Source of the DNA: Stictocephala bisonia
Taxonomy: Eukaryota > Arthropoda > Insecta > Hemiptera > Membracidae
Reading direction: 5' to 3'
Assembly (NCBI GenBank): GCA_035578905.1
Contig: JAQJVL010000292.1
Span: 935,501-999,500, forward strand
Length of the DNA: 64,000 nt
A model generated the notes under the pieces. It was not told where the DNA came from. It ran no database searches and worked only from the letters and a program-made list of their open reading frames with translations. The translations under genes were made by a program, and so were the position numbers. Positions 1 through 14,302 of the stretch are shown in pieces. Within the stretch, counting starts at the first letter, position 1. Each line of letters starts with the position of its first letter.

Positions 1-215
1 AATAACAGGGTATTTTGTGTAACCTGTTAAATCTGGAACAAATTACATTGCTGTAACCATGTTATTTATGCTGTTTCATTAAATCAATCAACTTGACATA
101 TCAAAGTACGATGAAAACCAGGTTAATCTTGACCAGTCGGCAGTTGTTATCACAAGTTAGTATTGTATTGACAGTTAATTATTTTTGTTTCTGTTAGTGG
201 AAACAAAACATTGTA

Positions 216-2714
216 TTAACCTTTTGAGGTCCATTTAAATGGTTAGTATACAGTCCCCCAGGTCCTATTATTAACAGGCTTAATGGCCTGTATTTGCAAA
301 CACCTTCATTAAAAGAGAATATAATATTTTGTAAGCCTTCTGAGTATGTTATATTTTTTTTACTTATTTGGTATATTGTAAAAAGTAAAAAAAATATAGC
401 CTACTGGTTAACAAAAAATTATAAAATAGTTTTATGTCTATATAAAACTACAACAAGAAAAGTTTTGGAACAGAAAAAAATATGTTTATTGCCAGAAAAG
501 TGCATTTATTTTTTTTATCTCCCCTGTGTTTAAATTTTTCTTATATCTAAGAGCATCTGAGTAATAGAAACAAGAATTTAGGAAATATAATAATAAATAA
601 AACTACTAGCCTACAAAATAAATAAATAGAACAACTCACTGAAAATAATATCCAGGTCTGCGACTAAGTTGCCTAAACTTGCAGTATCAAATTTTCACAA
701 AACCACTGACCACTAAAATACTTGTTCTGAAGACCAATGTAAGTGCAATAAAGTTATAATTAAATTAAAAAAACAGACTCCAAAAAGTAAAATAAAATAT
801 CATAGGCCTATACAGTAAGAGAAAGTTCAATTGCAACACTTGAGATAAAAAGTAATAGGCCTAAACTATTTACATATTTACAAATACTGGTTTTTTTCAG
901 TCTACTCTCTATAATTTTTTTTGGTGTGGTACTTGTCAAAACATCCATTTGGGTGAAGGACCTGGTGTACGAGGGCAAGTATCACAGTAAAAAGAAGTTT
1001 CCTTCCTTCCTCCGGGTATTTTGCGGTCTGAACAAAACTGCACAATCCTTGGTCTTCTTCCCTTCATGGGCCTTGATGGAATGGTATAAGCCATTCATAC
1101 GAATACCAGCGTCATTGTCCAAAGATGCAGGCCTACCTCTCTTACGACGCATGTTGCGGACATCACCTACCAATTGCTCTATAAGCTGTTTTCTGTATTC
1201 AAGATGACGAACAGCAGATAAGTTTTTTCCTTTTTCTGTCCAAGTTGTACAAAATAAAACTATTTACAACAGAAACTTCGACCATCTCCAAAAGTAAAGC
1301 TTGCGCCACCATTTTAGGCTCTTCTTGGCAAAGCCGTAGCTGCTGCAAGTAATGATCACTGCGGTCGACTCCACCCATTTTAGCAGTGTAGTCCGATATC
1401 ATAATTGGTTAGGAATTTGCTCTTGAATATTACTTTTTTTCGATCTAGTTACTAATTGGGTTTTGGCATTATTACATGTACTTACCATGCTTACAACTCG
1501 TTTATCTTTCCAGGCAAGTGCTATGATATTAGTTTTTTTGTTCTTATAGGCTACAACTTTATGCTTTTCTAAACTTTTTAGGTACTTTTTATTTAGTTTC
1601 TTGGGGAGTCCCTTTCTGTTTGTCATAACAGTACCAGTAAGATAAATGTGTTTCTTCAATAATTCATTGGCTAAATCTATACTGGTGTAAAACCTATCTG
1701 TGTAGAAAAAATAGCCTACATTCTGTGTTGCTGTTTGCAGAGTTTCAGCTAAATGTAAAATGATTCTTGAGGGTAAAAGGCAAATCCGGTCGAATCAGAT
1801 TGTTTTGTTGTATATGACCCATAATAAGGGATCACTACACTTACATAGCCGGTGATTGAGTCTGCTAAAACATAGAGTCGTAAACCCCCACTTAGTGGGC
1901 TTTTGAGGGTTATACATTTTGAAAGTAACCCCTGCCCTTGAAGCTAACAGTTGACTCGTCACAGAAATGAACTGGCTAGGTCGGTAAAGTTCTAGGAATT
2001 TATTTCCAATGTAGTCCATGACATTTTTTAGTTTGCTAGCCCTAGACTGCATACTTCTAGCAGGAGATTCAGATGGTGGAGATACATGTAGGGCCCCAAA
2101 AGATTTTGCAGAAACCTTTTTCTAGAAAAGATGTCTTTGAAAAAATTTGATGAATCAACCCAAGAATCTGAAAAAAAACTTTTCAAAGTTTGTCGTGATT
2201 GACATCCCATATTCAGTAATCACACCATGGAAAGCAATCATTTCTCTGACAGTTACATCGGTCCAACCCCACCAAATTGAATACTGTCGCAAAGGCATGA
2301 TTTTTGGCAACTTTTTCTTTACGTACCTGTTAGTCTCACTGCACTATTTCAGCAAACAGTTGAACCGTGAAAAATAGTTGGAAAAAAATCGATGGGGCGT
2401 TTGTTGGTGGTTCATTACCTTTGATTTCTTGGAGGTACAAATCCAAAATTGGTATCATCAAAAGCAATCAAATTGAAATCAGGGGTGTTTTCATCACAAG
2501 ACTCCCAGTCATTGTCAACTATTGGCGGTAGGTTAGGCCTAGGTGTAGCTCTCCATCTCCGGCTATTATTTGTTGCATCACCACCACCGCCAATCGGTAT
2601 TTCTGGTTCGTCTTCATCCTCTGATTCCACAATTCCCTTAAATAACCCTTTTTCTTTCGTCCTTTGGGGTTTCCCAGAATAAAAAAATTTAGGGGATCGG
2701 GTCTTAATCATCAC
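216..2714 (-). mobile_element. Decayed piggyBac-type DNA transposon
   Basis: A piggyBac-like transposase relic (936-2714, minus strand) lies inside a longer element. A likely terminus is at 216, where TTAA is followed by CCTTTTGAGGTCC, the form expected of a piggyBac end beside its TTAA target. This is the 3' side of the transposase. The 5' terminus was not found; it would fall in the anomalous sequence beyond 2715. The 216-935 stretch is AT-rich and shows no other gene. The TTAA end is seen directly; linking it to this transposase is inference from distance and orientation. Confidence 0.65.
936..2714 (-). pseudogene. piggyBac transposase, frameshifted relic
   Basis: This encoded a DDE-type cut-and-paste transposase that uses TTAA sites. 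Reading down the minus strand, an acidic N terminus (about 2714-2418) is followed by a stretch containing WGWTDVTVREMIAFHG (about 2310-2230). Next comes RPSQFIS, and the catalytic DEST followed by VSFKGR (DEST codons 1960-1949), which sits in a different frame. KGLPKKL and WKDKRVVSM then precede YTAKMGGVDRSDHY (about 1395-1350). The C-terminal Cys-rich finger (CSDRK... YCDTC...) ends in WMF and a stop at 936-938. At least four frame changes separate these blocks, so no intact protein can be made. The order and spacing match piggyBac transposases of about 590 residues. Some indels could be sequencing errors, because the neighbouring region is poor. Confidence 0.88.
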
Positions 2715-5700
2715 ATCTTTTGTCCCTTAAAAACCAAAAGGTCTTTATTTCAAACCTATAAAAAGGGGGGTTGGGAAACCATTTTATGGTTGAAACCCAT
2801 TTCAATTCACTAAAAAACAAATCAAAACGAATTATATAACGTAATAAAAATTTTTAAATCCCCAAAAAAAACTATTTTGAATAAAGGGAAAAAACCCAAA
2901 TTTCGAAAAAAAATTTGCACTACTGAAAAAAAGGTTTAAAATTTACAAAAACGAAATTAAAATTTGCGACTTTAATTGCTCAAATGGGGTTTAAAGCGCA
3001 CGAGTACCGTATTTTTGGGGCCTTGCCCGACAACACGTGACAGTGGAAAAATTTTGCGTAAACAATAAATTTAAAAACCCCGTTCAAAAAAAAACAATTT
3101 GAAAGTAAAAAAATTTCTTTGTAAAAAAATCAAAAATTATAAAATTTTTTTTAAATTTAAATAATACCCGTTAAAAAGGTTCGATATATCGCACTAAAAT
3201 TTTAAGAAAAAAACTAGGTCGGGCCGGGAAGTCCGACAAAGGCCCAAAACTGTCATGGTCCCATGTCGGACTCAGTTCCCCTATGGAACGAAAAAAGGTT
3301 TAAAATGGTGAAAGAAAAGGTTACGGGAAAAATACATACAAAAGGTGTAAAACTTTTTTTAAATGGGGATTTTTGGGGTTGAACTTTTTTTTTTAACATT
3401 ACACAATAATAGTTTTGTAAAACTTTTGAAAATAAGGGGAAAAGCACCGGGGGAAAAATTTAAATAAAAAAAAAAAGGAAATTTTAAATTTAAAACCAAA
3501 TTTTCCCAAACGTCTATTGTTTTGTTTCTTAAATTTTATAAAAAAATTAAATTGAAAAAAATTTAAGCCCAAATATTTTAAACGGGTTTAAATTTAAACC
3601 CCTAATTTAAGAAATTTTATGTAACATGATATAATTATTTTCATGGGGTTTTAAACCCAATTTTTTCCAAAAATTTTTAAATTTAAAATAAGCGAACAAA
3701 TTTGTGATAGAATTATTTTTTAAATTTAAATTTTCAGGTTTTCATTTTTTTAAAAATTAAGGTTAAAACTTGATCAAAAAAAACCCCTTAACCCAAATTA
3801 ACAAAAAACCCAATTTCGAAACTCAAAATCCAAAAATTGGGAACCTTAAACACCTCCCACTTTGTCCTAAAATTTTTTTAAATTTTAAACTCTTTTTATT
3901 AAATCTTTTATTTTTTTTAAAAATTTAAACCCCTTTTTACTAATTAGGCCTATGTCTGCAGGTATAAAAAAATTTTTAAACACGTTCTTTTCCCGGGCAA
4001 CCCTGTTTTTAGTAATGCAAAAACCCCTTTAAAAGCCAACAAATAAAAATAAAAAATTTAAATAGTTTTTCCCTCCCCCAATGTTTTTAATTTTAATTTA
4101 AATTTACAAAAATTAAACTAATGGGTAGATTCCATTTTAAAATATTGATATCGCTAATTTTAAACCCCAAATTTTTCCATCCCTTCAAAACTTTTTAAAA
4201 AAAAAACAAACCTTTATTTGTTAAACAATCTCAGGGTTTTTAAAAATGTTAAAATTTATTTCCCAAAATTGGGGTTTTTTCCCTTTAAAGTATTTAGTAT
4301 CAATTTTTTTTAAATGGGAAAACATCGTTTTGCGCCCATTTGTTTAGGTAAACAACCAAAAAAAAATTTTTGGGTGTCCCAAATTTTCCCCAAAATTTAA
4401 AATTTTGGGGTTTGTTTGGTGCAAACTTCTCAAAAAAGCCCAAATGTTTGGCTTTCTTTTTAAATTTTCTTAAAAAAGGTTTTTAAAAAAAAAAAAAATG
4501 TCTTTTCCTTCCCAGAAAACCCTTTTTTTAGACATTTTTGTTTAAAATTAAAATTTATCCCTTATTGTAATAGTGTCGTTGGGTACTTTTAAAAAATTTT
4601 TTTAATTTTTCTTACTTAATATTTAAAGTTTTATCAAGCTTTTCCCTTTATGAAAAAATTAATATTTATATCAAAACTTTAATTAACACATTGTTTTTTT
4701 TAGAGATGCAATAAGAAAATTTTGAATATTACTCTTGAAAACAAAAATTTGGGTTTTAAAAAATAGTAAAATGTTAAAAATAAAACTTTGTGATAAATTT
4801 TGAATTTTAAAATTTATCAAAAAAAAAACTGAAACAAAAAATCACTGTTTTATAAAAAAACCAAATTTTTTTTTTTTATAATTCCCAGCTATGCAAAGTT
4901 TAGTTTAAATGTAAATTAAAGGGGTGAAAAGGGGTTTAAAAACCTTTTAAAATTTAAAAACTTTTTTTAAAACATAAAAAAAATAGATTTTGTTTAATGA
5001 AAATTTAAAATTTTTTGTAAAAGGGAAAAAGTTTTTATTGGATTAAATGTTTAATTATTAAACAAAAACAATAAATTTAAAAATTTAAAAGAAAGAAAGA
5101 TTTTTTTTTGTATGGGGAAAAATTTTTTTGTAAACAGAATGGATGTACATGCCAGGTATTTTTATAAATACAAAAAGTGAAAAGATTTTTCCCAAGGTAA
5201 AAAAAATCCTAATTTTTTTTAAGTGTTTTTAAGAAAATTTATATAATTTTTTTAGTAAAATTTTCAAATTAAATTCTGAAAATTTGGGAAATTTTAAGGA
5301 TGTTTTTTGGGGTTTTTTTCCACTTTTCCCTTTGTGGGCCCCACATGCCCCAAAAAAATTAGGGGTCCCTTCTTACTTTTTGGGCTTTTGGGGATTTAAA
5401 AATCAGGGAAAATTTTAAAAATCCCCCATTTTCAAACCCTTTTTTTCCGTTAATGTAAATCAAATCTTGTTTGTACATGTTTTAACGTTCTTTTCCTGCC
5501 CCAAGGGAAATTTTAAAAAAACTCGGTAAAAACCCAAATTTTTAACCGACTATTTTATTTTTAAAATATTTTTATTTAAAAAACATGAAAAACCTGTTCT
5601 CCAAAAATGTTTTAAATTAAAGGGAAAATTTTCTCTTATTGTTCGTTTTTGTCATTTTAGGCCATAGGAATTTTTTGAAAAATTCAAGATTTTTTATTTC

Positions 5701-8700
5701 CCCGCAATACACCCTTTTTTCCAAAGAAATACCCCCCCAAATTTGCGCACTAAATTGCCCTATATTAACCATAGAAAAAACCCAAAAAGGGAAATTGGTT
5801 TTTGGCAGAATTGAACAGGGGAATCTTTTTAAATTAATCAACAAAAACTCTTACAGGCCATAATAAAATTCGTGAGCTAAAGAGGATAGTAAAATTTAAT
5901 GTTTCCCCGGGGGGGTTTCAGTGGTGAGGTTTTTTGGCCTCCTGGGGAGGGTTTTTGCCCCAAGGCCCAAAACCCCCCAACTAAAGGGCCAAATAGCCCA
6001 AACTTTACCTTTTGAAAAATTTTAAACGGTCGGGCCTATTTTTAAAACCCGGCAAGTGAAGTTTTACTAAAAAAAAAAAATAATTTGGGTTCAAACAAAA
6101 CTAATGCTTTTTCCCAAAAATTGTTCACCCTTATCCTTTTTTATTTGGGAAATTTTTAAAGGGCACTATCCTATAAAAAAATGTGAATTTAGGGAGAAAA
6201 TAACTTAAATTTATTGATGTTTTACTTAAAATTTTTTTTTTTAAATTTTTTGAATTTAAAACAAAGGGCGCCCCCGGAATATATATAAATAGTAAAAGAA
6301 GGGCCCAAACAGCAAATTTAAACCTAAAAAATTTCAATCTTAACACAATATATGAAAAAAAGAAAAAAAACGTTTCCCTAAATGTAAATAAAAAAAACAG
6401 GCATTTTTCCCCTAGTTATGAGAGCCCCCGGATGAGTACGAGTATTTTATTTTTAATTTTTTAAGATTAATTAATTTTGGGTCCCTTATTAGTTGTAAAA
6501 ATTTTGATGTGTTTTTAATTCAATTTTTTTTGGGACTAATGGAATAAAGTTTGTTTTTAAATATTTAATATGGGTTTTCTTTAAAACAAGTTTGAAATTT
6601 ATACTTTTTGCCAAAAACTAAAAAATTTAAAATATGACTTCCCCCAAAAATAACTGGTTTTCACTGCCCAATTTTTCCTTTTCCTTTAAAGTTTACTTTC
6701 TCCCCCTTTTCCAGCTCGGAAACCCCGTTTTCAATAATGTTCATTCCTTACGAGGGAGGTTCTTTCCCACCTTAAAAGGTATTTGGATTTAATAAGGAAC
6801 TTATTTTGGGCCCTTAAAAAACCCTTTCCACCAAAGGCCCAAATTCCTTAGTAAAAAGGGCAAAGCAATTTTTTTCTGCTAACTGCAAACCCAAAAACTA
6901 AAAGGTGGGGTTTTCGAGATTTTAAGCAAACCCCTTTTGATTTGGGGGGAGACCCTGGGTAAGGGGGAGGGTGGGGAAATTTCCAAAGCCTGATTTTTTA
7001 AATTGACTCAAACAGGTCATGTTTTATCTTTTTTTTGTCTTTTTATATATTTTTATAAAGCCCTTGGGGGAAAGGTTTTCTGATGTTCTATTTTTTTTTA
7101 TCAAAACCAATTTAAAATTCTTTGGGAAAAATTTCTGAAAGTAATTTTTCCCGAAATTTATTGTATTTATTATACTGTTTTTATAAACCCAAGTATTATT
7201 AAATTTAAAAAAGTGAAACCCCCAAAAGTTATAAAAATTTCAAAGTTTAAATTTTTATTACTTGGTTTTTTTTTCTCTTAAGGTAAATTTTCCGACAAGG
7301 AAAAAACCATTGAACATAAAACCCCCAAGGGGGAAAATTTGTTTTTACATATTAAGGAAAATTGGTCCCCCACCCTTTTCCCCCCCATTTTCCCAAAGGT
7401 TTTTTGGCGGGCCAAATTTTTGTTCCCCTCCTAACTTTTTTAAAAATTTCCGGGGGTAATTACAAATCAAAATTTCCTATCTGAAATTTATTAATACTTG
7501 AAAAAATCCCAAAAATTTTAATTCCCTTTAAAATTTAAACTTAAAATAAAAATAGTGAAATTTAAACTTTAATCCCTTTAAAAATTTCCCAAAGGGGTGG
7601 ATCCCTTGAATTACTTTTAAAATCTTTTAGTGCGGGTTCCCTTTCAAAAAAACAAAAATTAAATGGCTTTTCAATTTGAAAATCATATTTAAATCATTTA
7701 CAAAGCTTCCCACCCTTCCAAATTTAAACTTTTATGTCAACAAAACCCTAATATTGTAAAATTTTAAATTTAAATGATATTTTAAAAAAAATTTTAAAGT
7801 GGGGGAAAGTTTTGGTTCTTTTATATCATACTTTCAGGGCCAAATTTAAAAATTTTTGTTTTTTTTAAAATGAGCTAAAAAAAAAGTTACATTAAAATTA
7901 AAAAATCTTTATCAAACATGGGGTATTAAGTGACATTAGGGCTATTGGGTTTGACAATTTTTTTTGGATTTTTGCTAAAAACTCGTTATTTTTATTTTTT
8001 TTTGGATTCCCAATTTAGAAAATGCGGTTGATTTTTCTTCTTTTAAATTTTTTTTTATTTTCCGGGTTCTTTTCGGGAATTTTTTTTTAAATAGAAACAT
8101 GTAAGCGCCCCCGGGATTTTGCCGAGTAGGAGCTTTCGAAAAGTTTTTTAAAAATTTATTGCATTAACCTAATTTCTGCTTCCCTTTTTTAAAAGGCTGA
8201 TAATAAATTTGTCAAAAAAAACGCTAGAAAGGTTTGTCCTTTAAAAGAAACCCAAAAAATTAGGTCTTAAATTTTAAATGAAGAAAAACTAAAAATTAAA
8301 ATGGGTGGGACGGGCAAAACCCAACAACTCAACCCTGGAAATGTTAATTTAAAACAATTTTTTAAAAAAGCCATGAAAAAAGTTCAAGTATCTAGGAAAA
8401 TTTTACTTTGATTTCCAAAAAAAAATGGAAGAGGAAAAAAAAATAAAAATTCAGAATTAAATGCAGAAAAATGGGATGCTCCCTTGGAAATCCCCTGAAA
8501 ATATTCCAAACCCAAACTACGTAAAGACCCACAAAAATAAAAATGTAAATATATTGTAAAAAACCTTTTTTAAAATTGTATGGATTAAAGGGTTGGGGCC
8601 CCTAAAAATGTATAAAAAAAAAAAAAGGATTGATTACATTTAAAAACAAAATTTTAAAAAATTTAAAAATTTTCACCCTACCTATTTTTTCAGGAGTTTT

Positions 8701-9540
8701 GGAGAAATAAAAAAGAACAGAAGTTTAAAGAGAATTTGTACAAGGGACCTAAAATATTGTGGCGGTGGTTAAAAGCAAAAGAAAAAGTTGGTTTTGGTCA
8801 TGTAAAGAGAAGGGAAAAAAAGAAAAAAGGGAAAAAAAAAGGGTTTTTGGATGGGGAAACCAGCAGAAACGCCCCTCTGGGGCCGAAAAGAATAAAAAGG
8901 GATGCCCAAACGGGGAAAAGGGAATTTTTGAAAAGCTTGGGGGGAAAAACAAAGGGCAGAGGTAGAGGTTTGTGGTGGGGCCCAATTTTTTTTGGCGGGG
9001 CCCAAAAAAATCTTTTTGGGAAATTTGAGGGGGCCAAGGAGTAAAGGAAAAAAAGGGGAAAGGGTTTTCAAAAAAATAACACCATATTAAAAGCCCCATT
9101 TCCCCCGACGCAAATTTAAATCCCCCCATAAAAGTGGAAGGTGAGGAAAGATTTTGGAAGTTTTTGAAAAAAAATGTTTTAAAAAATTAAAAAAAACCCC
9201 AAAACCAAATTTAATGAAAGATGCTTTTTTCAATGGAAAAGCTTACAAAATACCCCAAAAAAAAACATATTTAAACCACAATAACCTTTCTTTCCTTTTT
9301 TAACCCACTTTACCCTTTGACGAAATTTGTTTTTTTTTTCATTAAAAAAAACCCCAAAAAATTTTAAAATTTTTTAAACCCAAAAAAACAAAAGGGGGCG
9401 AAAAGTGATTTCCCCCAAACGGGTTTAAAGGGGAAAAACCTTTTATTTTGGTTTTCATCATACTTCAATTTTGTAACCCAAAAACTAAAAAACAAAGTGG
9501 ATTCTAAACCCTCCCCTTTCAGAAATTTTATTTTAGGACC
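2715..9540. other. Anomalous homopolymer-rich sequence, no reliable gene
   Basis: The texture changes sharply here. Runs of A, T, C and G of three to ten bases follow one another, and mixed short words become rare. Normal texture returns abruptly at about 9540. The open frames inside, for example at 8736-9129, are only low-complexity Lys/Gly or Phe/Pro strings and are not credible proteins. I read this as low-quality consensus, for example unpolished long-read sequence, and not as biology. Nothing in it should be annotated until it is resequenced. Confidence 0.75.
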
Positions 9541-12500
9541 AAATTGAGCTTACAACAGTTTGTAGCTACATTAATCGGTATATTTCGTTATTTATCTTCA
9601 CAATGACGGAACAAAACTGTTCGAGCATTCTGTCTCAAATTATTATACCCTTAATTTTCAATAGTTTAACGTTGCATTACGTAGTTTCTGTTACAAAGTT
9701 GAACGTGATGTAATTAAATTTGTCCAAAATTGACAGTTTTTGGAATAGTTTAAAGTCACAAACTTTCAAAAATGGACTTGAAAATAATGCAACTGTTAGT
9801 TTCAAATGCTGGTAATTTTATATAATAACAGGGTGTCTACTTATCATGATAGTCACGAAAAGTCATGAAAAGTAACGAATTTTAAAGTCTGTCACGGATT
9901 TCACAAAAAGTTTATGAAAACTGCTTCAAGTCACGATTTTTTTCTAGCGTTACTAGAGGGAATTCGGGGAGGCATTTGGAGTGAATTGGGAAATTTGCTC
10001 AAAGCGTTCTTTAGCAAATAATTTCGCCAAAAGCATTTTTGTTTCTCGTTGTTTTCATTACAATGTATGTTATAACTATAGTCTTTTCTACAATATAAAT
10101 ACTGTATTGAGGGTGCAGAGTAACAGGGTGGCCAGCTATCGGGAAAAACGGGGTAATACCGGGGAATTTTGCGTGAATTACGACTACGGGTGGAAAAAAG
10201 CGTGAATTATGCATGAATTTTTAAGTTTTACCCCCGGGAATTTTTACAAAAAATCGTTTGTTGTAAAACTATACCATTGATTTTACTATATAAAGAGATA
10301 CTCCATCCATATGGGAGAGTTGTGGCGAGGCCCCAAAACTGTTTTGAGGCCCCACGCTGGCGCTGCGCATTAGCCCTATTCCTCCCCTCTCGCACGCTCT
10401 TTCCGTCTCTCTCTCTCTCACTTCCCTCCTCTTAACCCACTCTCCCATTCTCCAGATAGCCGCCCCACCCTCTTCCTTCCTCAGGTCCCACACCACAAAA
10501 CAACGTCCTGCTTAGATAATTGTTTTACGTTATTCCATATGGCCAACGTTTATTCCGGGTTCTCTGTTTTTATATTTGCTTGCATCTCTTTCGAATAGTA
10601 AAGAATACTGTGTTGATACTATTGTTGATACAGTAAAACTCATGTGTGACATTCATATTGAATAAAGAAATATTTATAAACTGAATAAATTAAAACACCA
10701 TATTGATTTTATATGATTAACACACCGTATATTTGTAAATAGACACACTTGAATAGACGGCTAACTTATCGGCAATGATGGCGAGATAATTACTGCTGAT
10801 TTAATAAACATGTTCATATTATATAGCCCATCTGAATAATCTTTATTTATTGCATTTTAACTATCGATTAGGTGATTAAATCGATTGTTGTACTCAATCA
10901 TTAATTTTTTCATATTCGGCAATTGATTAAAAAAATTAATTGTTTTCAAATCCAATCAATGACTCCCATTTCAATTATGAACTTAATCTGCAAATATTCC
11001 AGGAATATATAATAAAAGTGAAATAAAAAAAAAAAATGTGACATTATTTATTTCTTTGACAAAATAGATATTGAATTTAGGCCTATGATATTTATATAGA
11101 ATAATACTGGGCAAAATATAAAACCCAGGTGAGATTCAAATTTCATGATAGGGTTAGAAAAAATCATAACAAACCACTAATTTTACTTCTATACAAGATA
11201 AAAATAGCTTTCATCTTATGGCCTGATTCAGACAATCTATGTATAGGCATTTAATTAAAAAATAGCATTATTTTTCATTTTATTATAAACGTCTGTTTTA
11301 CTATTACTGTCTGTAACATTAACATATTATTTGGTTCCAAGTAATTGCATGATTGTTTGTAAAATATTTCATTTTTTGGTGAATGGTCAGTTTTCATTTT
11401 TTTTCAGAATCATGAAGAGTTGTGACTCTTATTACTTCTTGAGAAAAACAATGTCAATTGAAATTGGTTAGGAAATATTATCGTGATAGAATATAACTAG
11501 ACTACTGATTATTTGGATTCAATTTTCATTATTTTAATCAGGTTGAAATTATTGTAAATTTTGTTTATGTCCCCCTTTCAAAAATTTCGTTCTATAACAT
11601 TGATTGAATCAGACCATTGTAAAAAGTATGTCTAAGGCAAATATAATTAAAGTTATCATATCTGGTTTTCATACACGTTTCTATTATTTTACTAGATGTG
11701 AAAGTAAGGATAAACTGCAATTTATTTATATTTTAAATTTTTCAGGTAAAGACACTCTGGAATTACACTGGTAAAATTTCACAAGTAGCGTGACCAGCAA
11801 TAACATAAGAAATAACTAATTTTAAGTAACTACAGAGTCTAAATAATAACAAAATAAACTAAAGCCGCACTCTGTGGCGTTTTTAATTATAACAGAACAA
11901 ACAATGCCAAGAACTAACAAAACTATATAAACGGCATCATCAGGTTAAAGAACACAAAAAATAAGTCAAGTGGGACGCGTCACAAATTAATTAAAACTTA
12001 ACAAACACAGTTCACACACGAGGAAAACAACGAATATTAAAACTTTCGGTAGGCCTACCACACACATTTCACTGTCCACGGCGTGCCAAGGAAGCAGATT
12101 TTAATATTGTGGTATTTATGACAAATAGTTCAATTTACTTTTAAACAAAAGTAATATTCATTTATAATTAAAAAATACAACAATAATATTATACAATGCA
12201 ATATTGACAAGAATTTGGCAATTCAATTAGCTCAACTATTTCTTTGAAAAAACCACTTGTTAAGTTATTTATTACCTTCCACTGCTCAGATACATCACCT
12301 TTACAGTTTTCCTATGATGTTGAATAATAATTGTTTTTTTTGTAAAATTGATCACATTATTTAATTGATTAGTATATTTTGCAAAATAATTTTTGAAAAA
12401 CCTCTTTCATATGGTATTCTTGTAGAAATTTTATATAATTTTTTACGTCTCTCAAATTTATGTAAAATGTTTGGTGTTATCCAGGGACTTAAAAAAAAAA

Positions 12501-12929
12501 TTAGCCTTTAACAATTTAGAACTACCACCATTTTTCTGCTACTTCTAAATATACAATTACTTAAAATATCAATAAACTTACAATACGCAGTATTTACATC
12601 ATTTTAGATAATGTATAATGTTTTAACTAAACATCTGTAACATACAGTTATTTACATTGACAAAATAACAAAAATATGTCCTCTAACATTTTCATATTCA
12701 CAAACCCCTAAGGCCTAAATAAAAGATCGCGATTCCTTTCCGTGCAAGACAAACCACAGAACGGAATAATATCCCACTTTGACTTGACTCTCTATCAAGG
12801 CCTATCGGCGACACAGATGGAGGGGGCACAGTAAACAAGTACTTCCGGACGCTTGTCTCATGAGAAAGGAGAGAGAGAGAATGGGGGAATGAGAGAGAGA
12901 GTGATTAGTTCCTTTACTGCTCACAGGTT
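9541..12929. other. Non-coding AT-rich spacer
   Basis: No credible gene is seen. Two stretches look like transposon ends by their CAGGGTG starts: 9828 onward (repeated 'gtcacgaaaagtcatg' words) and 10122 onward (CAGGGTGGCCAGCTATCGGG). Neither has a recognised partner end. A CT-rich simple stretch lies at about 10378-10460. Confidence 0.5.
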
Positions 12930-13035
12930 TTGCAACCGAACAGTCGAAACTGGAGGCAATTTCGACCTCTTTAACTTGATTGACGACAGGTTGCAGCACG
13001 GTCACTCCCATTTTCCGTGCCTCAATATTTAACAT
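12930..13035 (-). CDS. Possible first coding exon, unknown protein
   Basis: An ATG at 13035 opens a 106-bp stretch beginning MLNIEARKMGVTVLQPV and ending ...CSVAKP. A possible donor (CCT|GTGAGC) follows at about 12929. The upstream 13150-13330 is richer in CpG than its surroundings, which would suit a promoter or 5' UTR. Codon use looks coding. I do not recognise the protein, and no second exon was identified on this strand before the anomalous block. Treat it as a hypothesis only. Confidence 0.25.
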
Positions 13036-13689
13036 TGGATGAACTAGTCTTCTATGTATAGTAAATCAAGGCTATTACCAATCGTATCATTTCTATTTAA
13101 AATGTTAGTCATGTCTAACTAAATCGGCATGTTTCCATAAACGCAGGTTATTTAGGCACTTTTGAAAAGTAGCCAAATTAGATAAGTTGGGCGGACGTAC
13201 CGCTGTCATGACAACAAGGGATTATAGGACAATAGACTGAAGACGGATGGGCGGACGGACTCTGACCTTGGCATTCTCGAAATTATCGTATTGACCATCG
13301 TCCTGTGACCCAAGTTGTTCACATCAAATACTGTGCAGTCATTTGGAACTTCTACATCCTGCGACTATTCGTTCATATTAGTCGTCCATATTCTGTTATT
13401 TTGCGTGGGCTTGATTATTCTTCATTTTTAATATAAGTTCGGTAAATCAAAACTAAGGCATTTTTTATTACTGTTTCAAATACCGTATTCGTAAGCGTTG
13501 ATTATGTCGATGTGTGTTCGTTAGATTTGGCGAACTGTGATGAAGAAATAAAATCATCAATTACATGTCTTGCTTTCACAAAACAGGTAGTTGCTATGAC
13601 AAGATTGTTTACCTTTTACTATAATTATTGTTATTATTATATACTAATAAATAATAATATGTTAGTTACTAAATCAATATAATTGTTAA

Positions 13690-14302
13690 ATATAAAACTT
13701 CAGTAATGAATTTGACTTTGATAACCTGAAATGAAATTTTCTTAACATAACTAAATTCAAAATTTTTTTCTTGATAATGGGTCAAGAATTGGCTATTTTG
13801 ATGTGTTTTTTTTGCGCTGAATACGAATTTGAAAACTATATCGTCTATTACGATTATTTCTTGAGGTTATAACGGAATAACTACTTTCGCGGCGAATCGC
13901 GAAAAGCGGCCATTACGTAATCATTATTTGCAACAACTATTCATCACAAAAACCGAAATCATTTATATTCTCCTGGAGTGACGGCCTAAGAGGCCAAACA
14001 CCCGAATATAACGCAAATTACGAATTTTTGTGAGTAAATAGACAATTGGGATAAGTTAGGTTATGTTTGGTTACGTCAGTAGTAATAAGTGCATTTTTCG
14101 GGCTGAATAAATAATTTTACTGCTAAACCAATTATATTTTCGTGTAAAATACATGTGGAAAATAGGGTAATTGTGCACTTTCTATTCTTGCAACCTCTGA
14201 AAATACGATTTCATGTGAAAAAGTGGTGAAACATGAGTTTATATCTTTGGGGTTTGATTACTCCCGGAAAAATTGTTTTCACCGAAAAAATTTGTTTTTT
14301 TT
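13690..14302 (+). repeat. Dispersed long-inverted-arm repeat, copy 1
   Basis: This stretch recurs in diverged form at 51640-52090 (same strand), 57145-57500 (opposite strand) and 61015-61700. Shared words include 'gcgctgaatac', 'gcggccattacg', 'accgaaatca', 'taagttaggttatgtttgg', 'tttttcgggctgaa' and 'ataattttactgc'. At 61 kb the outer block is inverted relative to the inner block, so the family probably has long inverted arms. The N gap starts inside this copy. No coding capacity is seen. Confidence 0.6.

Noticed and set aside
8736..9129. Overlapping open frames of 68-126 codons on both strands
   Set aside because: They are low-complexity products of the anomalous homopolymer block and have no domain.
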